From: Clostridiales bacterium 38-18
GTDB taxonomy: Bacteria > Bacillota > Clostridia > Peptostreptococcales > Acidaminobacteraceae
NCBI GenBank assembly: GCA_001897605.1
Contig: MKTL01000006.1
Location: forward strand, 611,132 to 675,131
DNA length: 64,000 bases
Direction: 5' to 3'
Each line of letters starts with the position of its first letter. The stretch's first letter is position 1. Shown piece by piece: positions 27,584-36,640 of this stretch. Position numbers and translations under genes: made by a program. The notes under the pieces are model-generated. The model was not told where the DNA came from, did no database searches, and was given only the letters and a program-made list of their open reading frames with translations.

Positions 27584-28624
27584 TTAAAGAAACGTCTTCA
27601 GACTCTTAACGACTCTCTCATCACGACCTACTGTCGTTTCAGCATGTCTCATAGAATTTAGTATTGCCGCCTCTGTAGCTTCAATAGTAGCCTGGAAAAC
27701 CGAATCTATTCTAGTTTCATGAATTATTTGCATTTGAGACAACGCTTGCTCTGAGCTATGATTTATCCGATGTGCAGTTGAAAAACCATAAAATACGTCT
27801 CCACTACCTGTACCAAAATACGCTCCAGTTCTAGCCATGCCAGCTGGAATGCGCTTTAATACTCTCTTAAGTTGACGATCACTTAGCGGTATATCAGTTG
27901 CAATAACAGCAATCATAGATCCTTGCTCAGCACGCTCTGACTGTTCTTGTATGGCTTCGCCCGTTTTCAATCCATCTATAGTGAATTTTGATAATGAACC
28001 AAAATTGGTTAAAACAAGGACGCCGAGCGTATATCTTTTTTGATCTAGCGTAACGATTCTTGAAGCTGAACCAATACCACCCTTTAGATTAAAGGCAACC
28101 ATTCCAGTTCCAGCTCCTACAGCACCTTGCTCGAATGACTCGTTCGCACTTTCAATGGCGATTCTTACATGTGACTCTTCTATCGCCATATTTCGAATCG
28201 CATTGATATAACCGTCATTGCACTCCCCAACTATGGGATTAACGGAGCCAGCAGTCAGACCAATATCTGGATTTTGTTCTAGCATATACTGTATCAGGCC
28301 AGTTGCGACTCTTCCAACGCTAAGCGTATTCGTGAGTAATATTGGCGTTTCAAGCGTTCCCAATTCGTCTATTTGCATGAGTCCTATGCTTTTTCCGAAG
28401 CCATTCATCACATACGTTGCTGCAACCACTTTCTCTTTGAACAAATTACCCTCATGAGGTAGAATCGCTGTAATACCCGTTTGTATATCGCCATCCTTAT
28501 ATGTGAAATGCCCCACGGTTACTCCCGGTACATCTGAGATAAGATTTTTATGACCACTCTCAAGCTTGCCTATCTTTAGTTCTTCAAGCTCAGCTAAAGT
28601 CGGTATATCTGGATGCTTTCTCAT
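27584..28624 (-). CDS. P1-family (DmpA-like) peptidase
   Basis: SDVPGVTVGHFTY, TGITAILPHEGNLF, GAVGAGTGMVAFNLKGGIGSASR, VLVLTNFG. Confidence 0.9.
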   Translation of the reverse strand: MRKHPDIPTLAELEELKIGKLESGHKNLISDVPGVTVGHFTYKDGDIQTGITAILPHEGNLFKEKVVAATYVMNGFGKSIGLMQIDELGTLETPILLTNTLSVGRVATGLIQYMLEQNPDIGLTAGSVNPIVGECNDGYINAIRNMAIEESHVRIAIESANESFEQGAVGAGTGMVAFNLKGGIGSASRIVTLDQKRYTLGVLVLTNFGSLSKFTIDGLKTGEAIQEQSERAEQGSMIAVIATDIPLSDRQLKRVLKRIPAGMARTGAYFGTGSGDVFYGFSTAHRINHSSEQALSQMQIIHETRIDSVFQATIEATEAAILNSMRHAETTVGRDERVVKSLKTFL

Positions 28625-28814
28625 ATTTCCCTCCTTTTAGAACTAATTGGACTCTAATGATTTAGACCTCTACTTCAATTATAATAAAAATAAGGTAAAA
28701 CCACCAGTTTTCATATATAATAGTAAGTAGTTTTACGCCAAATTATTCTCAAATACACCTATTATAGGGCCTTTTGACTAGGTATCCTGATTAATTTAAC
28801 ATATGAGGACTTAT

Positions 28815-30404
28815 ATGAAAAGAAATATATGTGCAGTCTGCGTGATCATCGTATTGCTATTAACTGGATGCGCGACACCGACTGATAACGATACATTGCA
28901 AACGCTTAATTTTAACCTAGGCTCTGAACCTGGAACCCTTGATCCACAATTAAATAAGGATTTGTATGGCGGTAGTGTTATTAATAACCTTTATGAAGGA
29001 CTCTTCAGGTGTGTTAATGGTGTTGTGGTACCCGCTATTGCTAAATCATATTCAGTAAGTGCAGATGGTTTGAAATATACCTTTAAGCTCATAAATTCAA
29101 AATGGTCAGATGGATCAGAATTGACCGCCTATGATTTTGAATATGCATGGAAACGCGCTTTAGACCCTAAATTAGCCTCAGAATATGCCTACCAGCTTTA
29201 TTATATAGCAAATAGTGAAGCCTATCACAAAGGACTTAGCCCAGTTGAAAGTGTTGGTATAAAAGCGGTTGATGCAAATACGCTCGAGGTACTGCTGAAT
29301 CAGCCTACACCCTTCTTCCTTGAGCTTTTAACCACATTTACCTTTATGCCTACAAAAAAAGAAGTCGTTGAAAGCAAATATGATGGTGCTTGGTCGCTTA
29401 ATCCAGCTACTTCAGTAACAAATGGTCCCTTTAAGCTTGACACATTTAATTCTGGGAGCCAAATTAAACTTGTTAAAAATCCAGAATATCATAACCGCAG
29501 CAGCGTATCATTGGATGTTATCAATATCTATATGATCAACGAAGCAACGACAAGTCTGACGGCTTTCGAATCGGGACAAATAGATATAATTGATTCTGTA
29601 CCAAATGTAGAAGTTCCAAGATTACTGAATGAATCCCATCAGTTAAAAATCAATCCAATGATTGCGACTGCCTATTATGGCTTTAACATTTTAAAAGCAC
29701 CGTTTGACAACCTGAATGTCAGAAAAGCGCTCACCTTGGCTGTAAATCGTAAGCTTTTAGTAGAAGAGGTAACAAAAGCTGGCGAGCTTCCTGCAGCTGG
29801 TTTTATGCCTCCTGGGCTCTTAGATGCCTATGGTAAGGACTTTAACATGGTAGCAGGTGATTATGGTTTGGAGTATAACCCCGATTTAGCTAGACAGTTA
29901 ATGTCGGACGCGGGTTATCACAATGGCGAGGGCTTTCCAACCGTCGAATTATTTTATAATACTTCTGAATCCAACCATTTGATTGCTGTAGCACTTCAAG
30001 AAATGTGGAAGAACGAGCTTGGAATTTCAATAGAACTCGTCAGTCAAGAATTTGCAGTTTTTCAGACTACAAAGGCTGAAAGACAGTACCAAATCGCAAG
30101 AGGTAGTTGGTTTGGCGATTATTCAGATCCACTTTCAATGCTTGAAATTTGGACCTCAGATAATCCAATTAATTCAACTGGTTGGACCAATGATAAATAC
30201 GATGCACTCATTTCAAGTGCAAAATCAAAAAACGATGCTTCAAGGTACAATGACTTGTATCAGGCTGAATCCATTTTAATGAGTGAAGCCCCTATCCTAC
30301 CACTGTACTATTATACCGATTTGTATATGGTTTCTGATTCCGTTACAGGCTATGAAAAAACAAATACAGGTTTATGGTACTTTGGAAAAACAAAAAAATC
30401 ATAA
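28815..30404 (+). CDS. oligopeptide ABC transporter substrate-binding lipoprotein (OppA-like)
   Basis: Lipobox LLTGC; LNFNLGSEPGTLDPQLNKD; LKYTFKLINSKWSDGSELTAYDFEYAWKRALDP. Start trimmed to MKRNICAV. Confidence 0.9.
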   Translation: MKRNICAVCVIIVLLLTGCATPTDNDTLQTLNFNLGSEPGTLDPQLNKDLYGGSVINNLYEGLFRCVNGVVVPAIAKSYSVSADGLKYTFKLINSKWSDGSELTAYDFEYAWKRALDPKLASEYAYQLYYIANSEAYHKGLSPVESVGIKAVDANTLEVLLNQPTPFFLELLTTFTFMPTKKEVVESKYDGAWSLNPATSVTNGPFKLDTFNSGSQIKLVKNPEYHNRSSVSLDVINIYMINEATTSLTAFESGQIDIIDSVPNVEVPRLLNESHQLKINPMIATAYYGFNILKAPFDNLNVRKALTLAVNRKLLVEEVTKAGELPAAGFMPPGLLDAYGKDFNMVAGDYGLEYNPDLARQLMSDAGYHNGEGFPTVELFYNTSESNHLIAVALQEMWKNELGISIELVSQEFAVFQTTKAERQYQIARGSWFGDYSDPLSMLEIWTSDNPINSTGWTNDKYDALISSAKSKNDASRYNDLYQAESILMSEAPILPLYYYTDLYMVSDSVTGYEKTNTGLWYFGKTKKS

Positions 30405-30416
30405 TGGGAGTCAATC

Positions 30417-32249
30417 ATGCGTACAAACCTATCCGTTATATTAAAAGCTCTTAGCAATGGCATCCTTGATCCTTACGTTTTCCCCAATTATGAATATTCA
30501 GGCATTAATCAAATGTCTTTTTTTACTGCCATATTTCCACTTTACTTTCTAAATTCGGAAGAAAATAAGGCACTTCTTCAGGTTACTAAAAACAACTCGA
30601 GTCGCCTGTCTAACTTATTTACAAGACAAACTGATCCTAAGCGTAGAGAAATAAAGTTTAGAGAAAGATTTGTTAACACCTTTGATAAATACTTTTTCGA
30701 GGAAATGCTTTTATCTGCTAAATACATCCTTCGAAATTATAACGAAGGTGCGTTTGAGACTTGGATCGAAGATTTATTAACCTTAGATGTAGCTTTAAAA
30801 GAAGAAGAAAATATGTTCTTCTACCATCAGCTTTCAAGCACTTATAAAAAATCGCCAGAATATGCACTAGCATTACTTATAATATGGGCATTTCACATCG
30901 ACGATTATAAACAAATCATTCAAGTTCTAGAAGAAATGACTTATAATAACGCCAGTCAGCTAATTAAACAGAATGAGGAAATGAGAGCATTAAATAAATT
31001 AATCGAGGATTATCATCTTGACCCCTTGGATGTCTTTGACTTTATAGACATTGCATATAAATATGGAATTTCAGGCTATTTAGGTGCAATTGCGATCAAG
31101 ACCTATGTCGACTCACATACGCACAATAACCCACTAATCTCATCTGAGCTCGCCGACATGTATTTCTATGGCAATAATTTTTTAGAGCTACAGAAGGATA
31201 AGGCAATGAACCTATATACCATTAATGCAAACTCAGGATATGGCCCAGCACTGTGGTCGATTGGTCAAATTAGCTCAAATGAGCGTTTTGATATCAATCA
31301 AACACCGGTTAAGTTTTCAATGCACTATTATGAGCGCGCAATTGATCAAAATCATGCCTTGTCCTATAACAATATAGGTAAATGGTGGATTTATGCGCTT
31401 CACTATCACGTCTATAAAAGTGTTGGCGTTCCCGGCTATCAAAACATCTATGTTAACCAAGGGCGTCAAGCAGTTTCAGATATTTATAACATTATGATTT
31501 CAAGGGTCGATTTCAACTCATTTTTAGATCATTACGGTTTTACAAAAACCGTTGATTTCCAAAGCTTGAGTACAGTAGAGATAGAAGCACTTTTAATACG
31601 ATTAGAGGATGCTGAGAACTATATCGTCGATCATTTTATTATGCAAGCTTATATCAAACAAAAGTATTTTTTCTCCTTAGGAAGCTGTGTTACCTTATAC
31701 GATAACCAATTAAATAGAAGAAGATCCTTTACTGATAAATATGGGATAAAGCCCTCCAAGGAAAGAGAAAATGCTTCATGGGAAAAATACGTCTATCATG
31801 TTAGTGAATACTCTAAATATCAAATTTCATCAGCCCAATTAATCTATGCTAAATATTTAATGCAGATAAATGCCGAGCCGCAAGATATCTATGAATACCT
31901 TTATAAAGCGGCTTATGAGCTACCTGGTAACGAGCTGAATCACGAAGCCATGTTGGAATTTCTAATCTACCATGTCGATCCTAGGGTTGTCTATAAGAAA
32001 AATCAAATTAACTTTGACAAAAGCTTAATGGCAACTCTTGATGGCTACCGACCAAACTATCAATCCAAAACCTACCACGCCTTAAATGCAGTTAAATTGA
32101 TGCTCAGTCATCTTAAAGCTTCTGCTCTCGTCTATGATGCTTATGAATTTATTATCGATTGTTTAAATGCGGAGGCACTTGCTCATCCTGAGGAAAAGAA
32201 GCTATATGAATCTGTTATTGATAGATTTATCAGGCAGTTTAAGCTTTAA
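30417..32249 (+). CDS. hypothetical protein with Sel1/TPR-like repeats
   Basis: SSELADMYFYGNNFLELQKDKAMNLYTINANSGYGPALWSIGQI...YYERAIDQNHALSYNNIGKWW resembles Sel1-like repeats. Confidence 0.6.
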   Translation: MRTNLSVILKALSNGILDPYVFPNYEYSGINQMSFFTAIFPLYFLNSEENKALLQVTKNNSSRLSNLFTRQTDPKRREIKFRERFVNTFDKYFFEEMLLSAKYILRNYNEGAFETWIEDLLTLDVALKEEENMFFYHQLSSTYKKSPEYALALLIIWAFHIDDYKQIIQVLEEMTYNNASQLIKQNEEMRALNKLIEDYHLDPLDVFDFIDIAYKYGISGYLGAIAIKTYVDSHTHNNPLISSELADMYFYGNNFLELQKDKAMNLYTINANSGYGPALWSIGQISSNERFDINQTPVKFSMHYYERAIDQNHALSYNNIGKWWIYALHYHVYKSVGVPGYQNIYVNQGRQAVSDIYNIMISRVDFNSFLDHYGFTKTVDFQSLSTVEIEALLIRLEDAENYIVDHFIMQAYIKQKYFFSLGSCVTLYDNQLNRRRSFTDKYGIKPSKERENASWEKYVYHVSEYSKYQISSAQLIYAKYLMQINAEPQDIYEYLYKAAYELPGNELNHEAMLEFLIYHVDPRVVYKKNQINFDKSLMATLDGYRPNYQSKTYHALNAVKLMLSHLKASALVYDAYEFIIDCLNAEALAHPEEKKLYESVIDRFIRQFKL

Positions 32250-32281
32250 AACCTTTCGAATACTCATTCAAATATATATCC

Positions 32282-32320
32282 AAATAAAAAAGAGACTGAA
32301 ATTCAGTCCCTTTTTTATTT
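32282..32320. terminator. bidirectional intrinsic terminator
   Basis: AAATAAAAAAGAGACTGAA/ATTCAGTCCCTTTTTTATTT between convergent genes. Confidence 0.8.
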
Positions 32321-32352
32321 GGATTATTTATTATGGAATGTCAAAGATAGTC

Positions 32353-32616
32353 TTAGTTTCTTTCGAGCTGTAATATCATCAACCTCTCAAGCTGTACGGT
32401 TTCTATAGCTTCTGGTGATTTTCTCTTTGCTCTATTTAGAAAAAATCTTGCACGGCTCATGTTATCATCTTCTAAACTGATTAGTACATGCTTAACCAAT
32501 CTGGAATACTCTTCTCCAGTGACCATCAATACAAAATTATTCTTAATAAATCCGATCAATTCCCCAATATTCGATTTAAACTGCCAATTTTGGTTAGTTT
32601 GTTGAGATTCGATCAT
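32353..32616 (-). CDS. hypothetical protein
   Basis: 87-aa ORF with GGAGGGG-like RBS. Confidence 0.45.
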   Translation of the reverse strand: MIESQQTNQNWQFKSNIGELIGFIKNNFVLMVTGEEYSRLVKHVLISLEDDNMSRARFFLNRAKRKSPEAIETVQLERLMILQLERN

Positions 32617-32716
32617 ATTACCCCTCCTAAGAATTACGTTAACCTCTTAGCACTATCATAGACTAAGTACGTTCTTAGAATCAATGCCAACCTCTCTTAG
32701 AATGGTTCAATTTTAG

Positions 32717-33307
32717 TTATGAAACGTTGTTTTTTTGCATATTTCTCTCTATCAAAACGCCTGTAAGTGTATTTACTGGGCAGATTGCACACCAGCTTCT
32801 AGGACGGTACATAATGCCAAGGATTAATCCAAAGACTGTTGAAGTGAACATTATTGAAAAGACCCGATAGCTTAAATGTATAACTGCAGGAGGAAGTGTG
32901 ATCTGGACGAGCTGAGGTAGATCAAACGGCATTTTAAATAGCATTAGAAAACGTACATAATCCATAGGTGGCGCCTTTAAAGCGGCAACAGCCAGTGTTG
33001 AGTAACTAATCATAACCAGATTGATACAAAAGAAATTGAGGATAAACCGCTTTGTTTTATCCGAATATAGGCCTGTTGGTGGTTTTAATCCAAATGATAT
33101 CCTTTTAAGTAGCTTTGAGAACAAACTCGCCCTTGGGCAGTACTTCTTACACCACAACTTCTCTTTATATCGGTACGCTAAGTAAAAAGGTGTTAATGCA
33201 CAAACAAACCCTAATAGTCCAAGCGCGATATTAATTAAACTAAGCATAAAAAATACTATTGTCCCTATGAACAAAGCATCTTGCCACATTACTTTATTTT
33301 TTAACAT
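32717..33307 (-). CDS. polytopic membrane protein with cysteine motifs (NapH/4Fe-4S-like, tentative)
   Basis: WCKKYCPRASLFSKLL and WCAICPVNTLTGVLI flanking TM segments. Confidence 0.45.
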   Translation of the reverse strand: MLKNKVMWQDALFIGTIVFFMLSLINIALGLLGFVCALTPFYLAYRYKEKLWCKKYCPRASLFSKLLKRISFGLKPPTGLYSDKTKRFILNFFCINLVMISYSTLAVAALKAPPMDYVRFLMLFKMPFDLPQLVQITLPPAVIHLSYRVFSIMFTSTVFGLILGIMYRPRSWCAICPVNTLTGVLIERNMQKNNVS

Positions 33308-33376
33308 AAAAACCTCCCTCTAAGGGCATAGTCTAACAAACCAATTAGAGAGAGGTCAAGTGATTGAGTCACCTCA

Positions 33377-33640
33377 TTACTTATCTTTATTGCGCTTTTG
33401 TTGATTGCTATCTAGCGCCACCCCTATCGCTACGCCTATTGCTATTCCTAAAGCCAGATTATCAAATATAATCCCATAAGCAACACCTAAAGCAATCCCT
33501 ATTCCAATAAAAGAGCCATTTTGATAAGCTTTCTTTTCCTTCGTATTATTGTTTTCAGTTGTATTTTTTTCTGTATTTATATTTATATTTTCATTTGCAT
33601 TTGATTTTTCATTATTTTTATTATCCTGTTCTAAACTCAT
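33377..33640 (-). CDS. small glycine-zipper-like membrane protein
   Basis: Asn/Glu-rich N-terminus followed by FIGIGIALGVAYGIIFDNLALGIAIGVAIGVALD. Confidence 0.55.
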   Translation of the reverse strand: MSLEQDNKNNEKSNANENININTEKNTTENNNTKEKKAYQNGSFIGIGIALGVAYGIIFDNLALGIAIGVAIGVALDSNQQKRNKDK

Positions 33641-33717
33641 GATATTCCTTTCTCTTCTTATACTCGACTATTATATTATTTATTCATAAAATAGTTTAGA
33701 CTGAACTATATCCACAA

Positions 33718-33858
33718 CTACTTAATTAGGCATATACTCATAAATGTTTTGAGTATTAATTTTTCTTTAGTTATCGATTCATCAACACTTTTGTAGCCTA
33801 ATAACTTACTAATCTCATGTATGGCTTTATTATCCCCAAGAAGCGCATTTCTAATCAT
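33718..33858 (-). pseudogene. truncated GNAT-like N-terminal remnant
   Basis: ATG at 33858 in TAATG overlap; encodes MIRNALLGDNKAIHEISKLLGYKSVDESITKEKLILKTFMSICLIK*, resembling a GNAT N-terminus that ends prematurely. Confidence 0.45.
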
Positions 33859-34511
33859 TATTCACTCTCCTCAACTGACTGGCGCCCTTCTACTTTTTCC
33901 TTTAGAATTAAATAGGCAGCGTAAGACCAAGGATGATAACACTTCATCTCATGTCTTTGGTCATACATGTGTTTTTGATAAATGAAAAGTGCCTCATCTA
34001 AATCAGTTGCTTCTCGCAATTTTTTAACAAGTGGCTGATCCTCTTTTTCCTTCCAACTGGTCTTGTCGGATAGGTGTACTATTTTAGCTATTAAGGAAGG
34101 TTCCGCCTTTAAAGTGGTATGGCACTCAATGGCTTCAAGTACAGCTTCATCTTTAATATTAAAAACAAACTCAGCTAAAAATCTAGAACAGATTTGATGC
34201 AGGATACTAGGCGCATTTTTCTCACAGTTAGTAGCGATGTAGCCAAAAGACTCACAAAAATCAAAAACCGTTTCAGCAGGAATCACTCTCCCGACATCAT
34301 GAAGCAGGACCCCTATCTTACATCGTTCATAGGTTGTGGTATCGAGTGAATATCTTAATTTATGTAATTCTAGTTCTTCAAGTACTTCAATCGTATGTTG
34401 ATATATATCCTTCTTATCAAGGGTGTTAAAAAAAACTTCAACCTTACTTTGAAGGTCTGAACCCTCTAAAAATGGATCAGGTTTAAGTCTGTATCGTTCT
34501 AACAACTCCAT
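33858..34511 (-). CDS. HD-domain hydrolase (YqeK-like)
   Basis: QHTIEVLEEL...CKIGVLLHDVGRVIP...ECHTTLKAEPSLIAKIVHLSDKTSW. Confidence 0.78.
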   Translation of the reverse strand: MELLERYRLKPDPFLEGSDLQSKVEVFFNTLDKKDIYQHTIEVLEELELHKLRYSLDTTTYERCKIGVLLHDVGRVIPAETVFDFCESFGYIATNCEKNAPSILHQICSRFLAEFVFNIKDEAVLEAIECHTTLKAEPSLIAKIVHLSDKTSWKEKEDQPLVKKLREATDLDEALFIYQKHMYDQRHEMKCYHPWSYAAYLILKEKVEGRQSVEESE

Positions 34512-34732
34512 ACTAATAATACCTCCTTTGGAAAATTGAACCGATTATGCTAAATACGCTTTTATAGAAAAAATGAATCTTTAAAAAATTATGATTCAAT
34601 TATAACAGTTTTACTGAAAGCTGTCTGTTTGTAATACAAATTCAATATTCAGTTAACAGAATTCTAATGAAATTCTCATGATATAGAAAGCACTAAGTGC
34701 TATAGTAAAGCTATAAAAAAACCAACTCTGAA

Positions 34733-34806
34733 CCAGTAGCTATGCTCCGTGAAACCACCCCCAAACCCCAAGGTTTCCGCATAGTTGCCGGTTTTTTGTT
34801 TTTTTG
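34733..34806 (+). ncRNA. candidate structured RNA ending in an intrinsic terminator
   Basis: CCAGTAGCTATGC (34733-34745) pairs with GCATAGTTGCCGG (34779-34791) allowing G-U and one mismatch; inner GAAACC/GGTTTC; followed by TTTTTTGTTTTTTT. No ORF. Confidence 0.45.
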
Positions 34807-34823
34807 GTTAACAATCACCTCTA

Positions 34824-34854
34824 TTGTTAACCATTTCGTTTTTATAGTTGACAT
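34824..34854 (+). promoter_or_regulatory. BirA-type biotin operator
   Basis: TTGTTAAC-N15-GTTGACAT, matching the Gram-positive BirA operator form TTGTTAAC-N15-GTTAACAA; overlaps the -35 of bioY. Confidence 0.8.
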
Positions 34855-34876
34855 TCTGCGTGAGCGCCTCTATACT
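34848..34876 (+). promoter_or_regulatory. bioYB promoter
   Basis: TTGACA (34848-34853), 17 nt, TATACT (34871-34876). Confidence 0.75.
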
Positions 34877-34914
34877 GTTAACGTAATAACAAATTAATCA
34901 ATCAGGAGCGTTTT

Positions 34915-35484
34915 ATGAAATTAACCACAAGAGATTTAACTATGATTCCTTTGTTTACAGCACTTATGTTTGTTGGTGCTAAGGTTAGTATTCCATTTTC
35001 AGCTGTACCAATCACTTTCCAGCTCTTTTTTAGCATTTTTGCTGGTTTACTACTCGGTGCTAGAAACGGTTTTATTTCACAATTATTGTACATTGCCATG
35101 GGACTAATCGGCCTCCCGGTGTTCACATATGGCGGTGGCTTCCAATATATCTTCAACCCGACTTTTGGGTATCTCATTGGCTTTGCATTTTGTTCACTCA
35201 TTTTAGGGTACCTTGCAGAACGCACTTCGAAGTTAACCCTCATTAAGCTCATCGGCATCTCGTTGATTGGCTTTGCATTTACGTACATTTTCGGAAACAT
35301 CTATTTCTATATGATTAAAAATCTATATGTCGGTACACCAATGGCATTATCTGCAATTTTCAAAATTATGGTGCCTTATATGATTAAAGACTTTGTACTT
35401 TTAATTGTTGCTGCATATATCTCTTCGCTCTTGATCCCAAGACTGAAGCAGGCCTGTCTCTATTCTAAAAAGGAACTTGCTTAA
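34915..35484 (+). CDS. bioY: biotin transporter BioY
   Basis: TALMFVGAKVSIPFSAVPITFQLFFSIFAGLLLGARNGFISQLLYIAMGLIGLPVFTYGGG is a BioY signature. Confidence 0.93.
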   Translation: MKLTTRDLTMIPLFTALMFVGAKVSIPFSAVPITFQLFFSIFAGLLLGARNGFISQLLYIAMGLIGLPVFTYGGGFQYIFNPTFGYLIGFAFCSLILGYLAERTSKLTLIKLIGISLIGFAFTYIFGNIYFYMIKNLYVGTPMALSAIFKIMVPYMIKDFVLLIVAAYISSLLIPRLKQACLYSKKELA

Positions 35485-36500
35485 TGATGGCAGAAAAAAA
35501 TAGTATCGCAAATAGAAGTTTTATCCATACTTGTACAACACTTGTGCTCGATGGAAAAGACCTGCCTCTAACAGAACTTGTCAAGCTCTATGAAATTGGT
35601 ATGTCTGATATTGCTTACTTAGATCTCATCTCTGCAGGAGCCAATCAAATCCGCGATCAATACATGGGCAATCATGTGGATCTGTGCACCATTTTAAGTG
35701 CAAAATCGGGAAAATGTTCTGAGGACTGTAAGTATTGTGCACAGTCAGCGCATTATAGCACAACCTGTGATAGTTATGAGCTCCTCAACTACGAAACTAT
35801 TTTAGCTAAGGCTAAGGAAGTGGAAGCGTCAGGCGCACACCGTTTTTCACTTGTAACCAGTGGTCGTTCCATTGCCTCAGAAGGCTTTATAGATGATTTG
35901 GTTTCAGTCTACAGTCGTTTAAAGCAAGATACAAATTTAAAGCTGTGTGCCTCTCATGGTTTGGCGACAAAGTCAGAGCTTGAAAAACTTAAGGCTGCAG
36001 GGGTCTCTATGTACCATCATAATGTTGAAACGGCGTCAGAAAGATACGAGTTCATCTGTAGTACACACAGCTATGAAGATCGACTGGATACGATAAAGAA
36101 CGTTCAAGCAGCGGGATTAGACCTTTGCTGCGGCGGTATTATCGGCATGGGTGAATCCATACAAGAAAGACTTCAAATGGCGATTGAGATCAGAGCACTT
36201 GGCATCAAATCTGTACCAGTTAATGTTTTGATGCCTATAGCTGGTACGCCTATGGAAAATCAAACCGTACTTTCACCAGAAGAAATCTTGTTGACACTTG
36301 CGCTTTACCGCTATGCACTCAAGGATGTCAGTATCCGATATGCGGGTGGTAGAATGGCCTTAAAACACCTTCAACAAAAAGGCTTTGAATCTGGCGTCAA
36401 TGCGGCATTGGTTGGCAACTTCTTAACGACACTCGGTAGCGATGTTGATAGCGATAAACAAATGATACAAAACGCAGGCTTAAACTGCGAACTAATATAA
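35484..36500 (+). CDS. bioB: biotin synthase BioB
   Basis: LCTILSAKSGKCSEDCKYCAQSAHY radical-SAM motif; YHHNVETASERYEFICSTHSYEDRLDTI; LCCGGIIGMGES. Confidence 0.96.
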   Translation: MMAEKNSIANRSFIHTCTTLVLDGKDLPLTELVKLYEIGMSDIAYLDLISAGANQIRDQYMGNHVDLCTILSAKSGKCSEDCKYCAQSAHYSTTCDSYELLNYETILAKAKEVEASGAHRFSLVTSGRSIASEGFIDDLVSVYSRLKQDTNLKLCASHGLATKSELEKLKAAGVSMYHHNVETASERYEFICSTHSYEDRLDTIKNVQAAGLDLCCGGIIGMGESIQERLQMAIEIRALGIKSVPVNVLMPIAGTPMENQTVLSPEEILLTLALYRYALKDVSIRYAGGRMALKHLQQKGFESGVNAALVGNFLTTLGSDVDSDKQMIQNAGLNCELI

Positions 36501-36523
36501 TATGTAATAATATAATATAACTA

Positions 36524-36628
36524 AAAACCTCAGTCCTTGATCTATGTTAGGTCTCTCATGCCATCAACCGTTTTTATAAAACAGTCTTGTACATGAAGCA
36601 CCTCTCAATAGGTAATGACTGAGGTTTT
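36524..36628. terminator. long-loop hairpin between convergent bioB and the Nramp gene
   Basis: AAAACCTCAGTC (36524-36535) ... GACTGAGGTTTT (36617-36628), 12-bp perfect arms, about 81 nt internal with further partial pairing. Confidence 0.6.
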
Positions 36629-36640
36629 ATTTATCAAAAT

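Noticed and set aside
34902-35300. Minus-strand ORF 132 aa
   Set aside because: Antisense to bioY, which is unambiguous.
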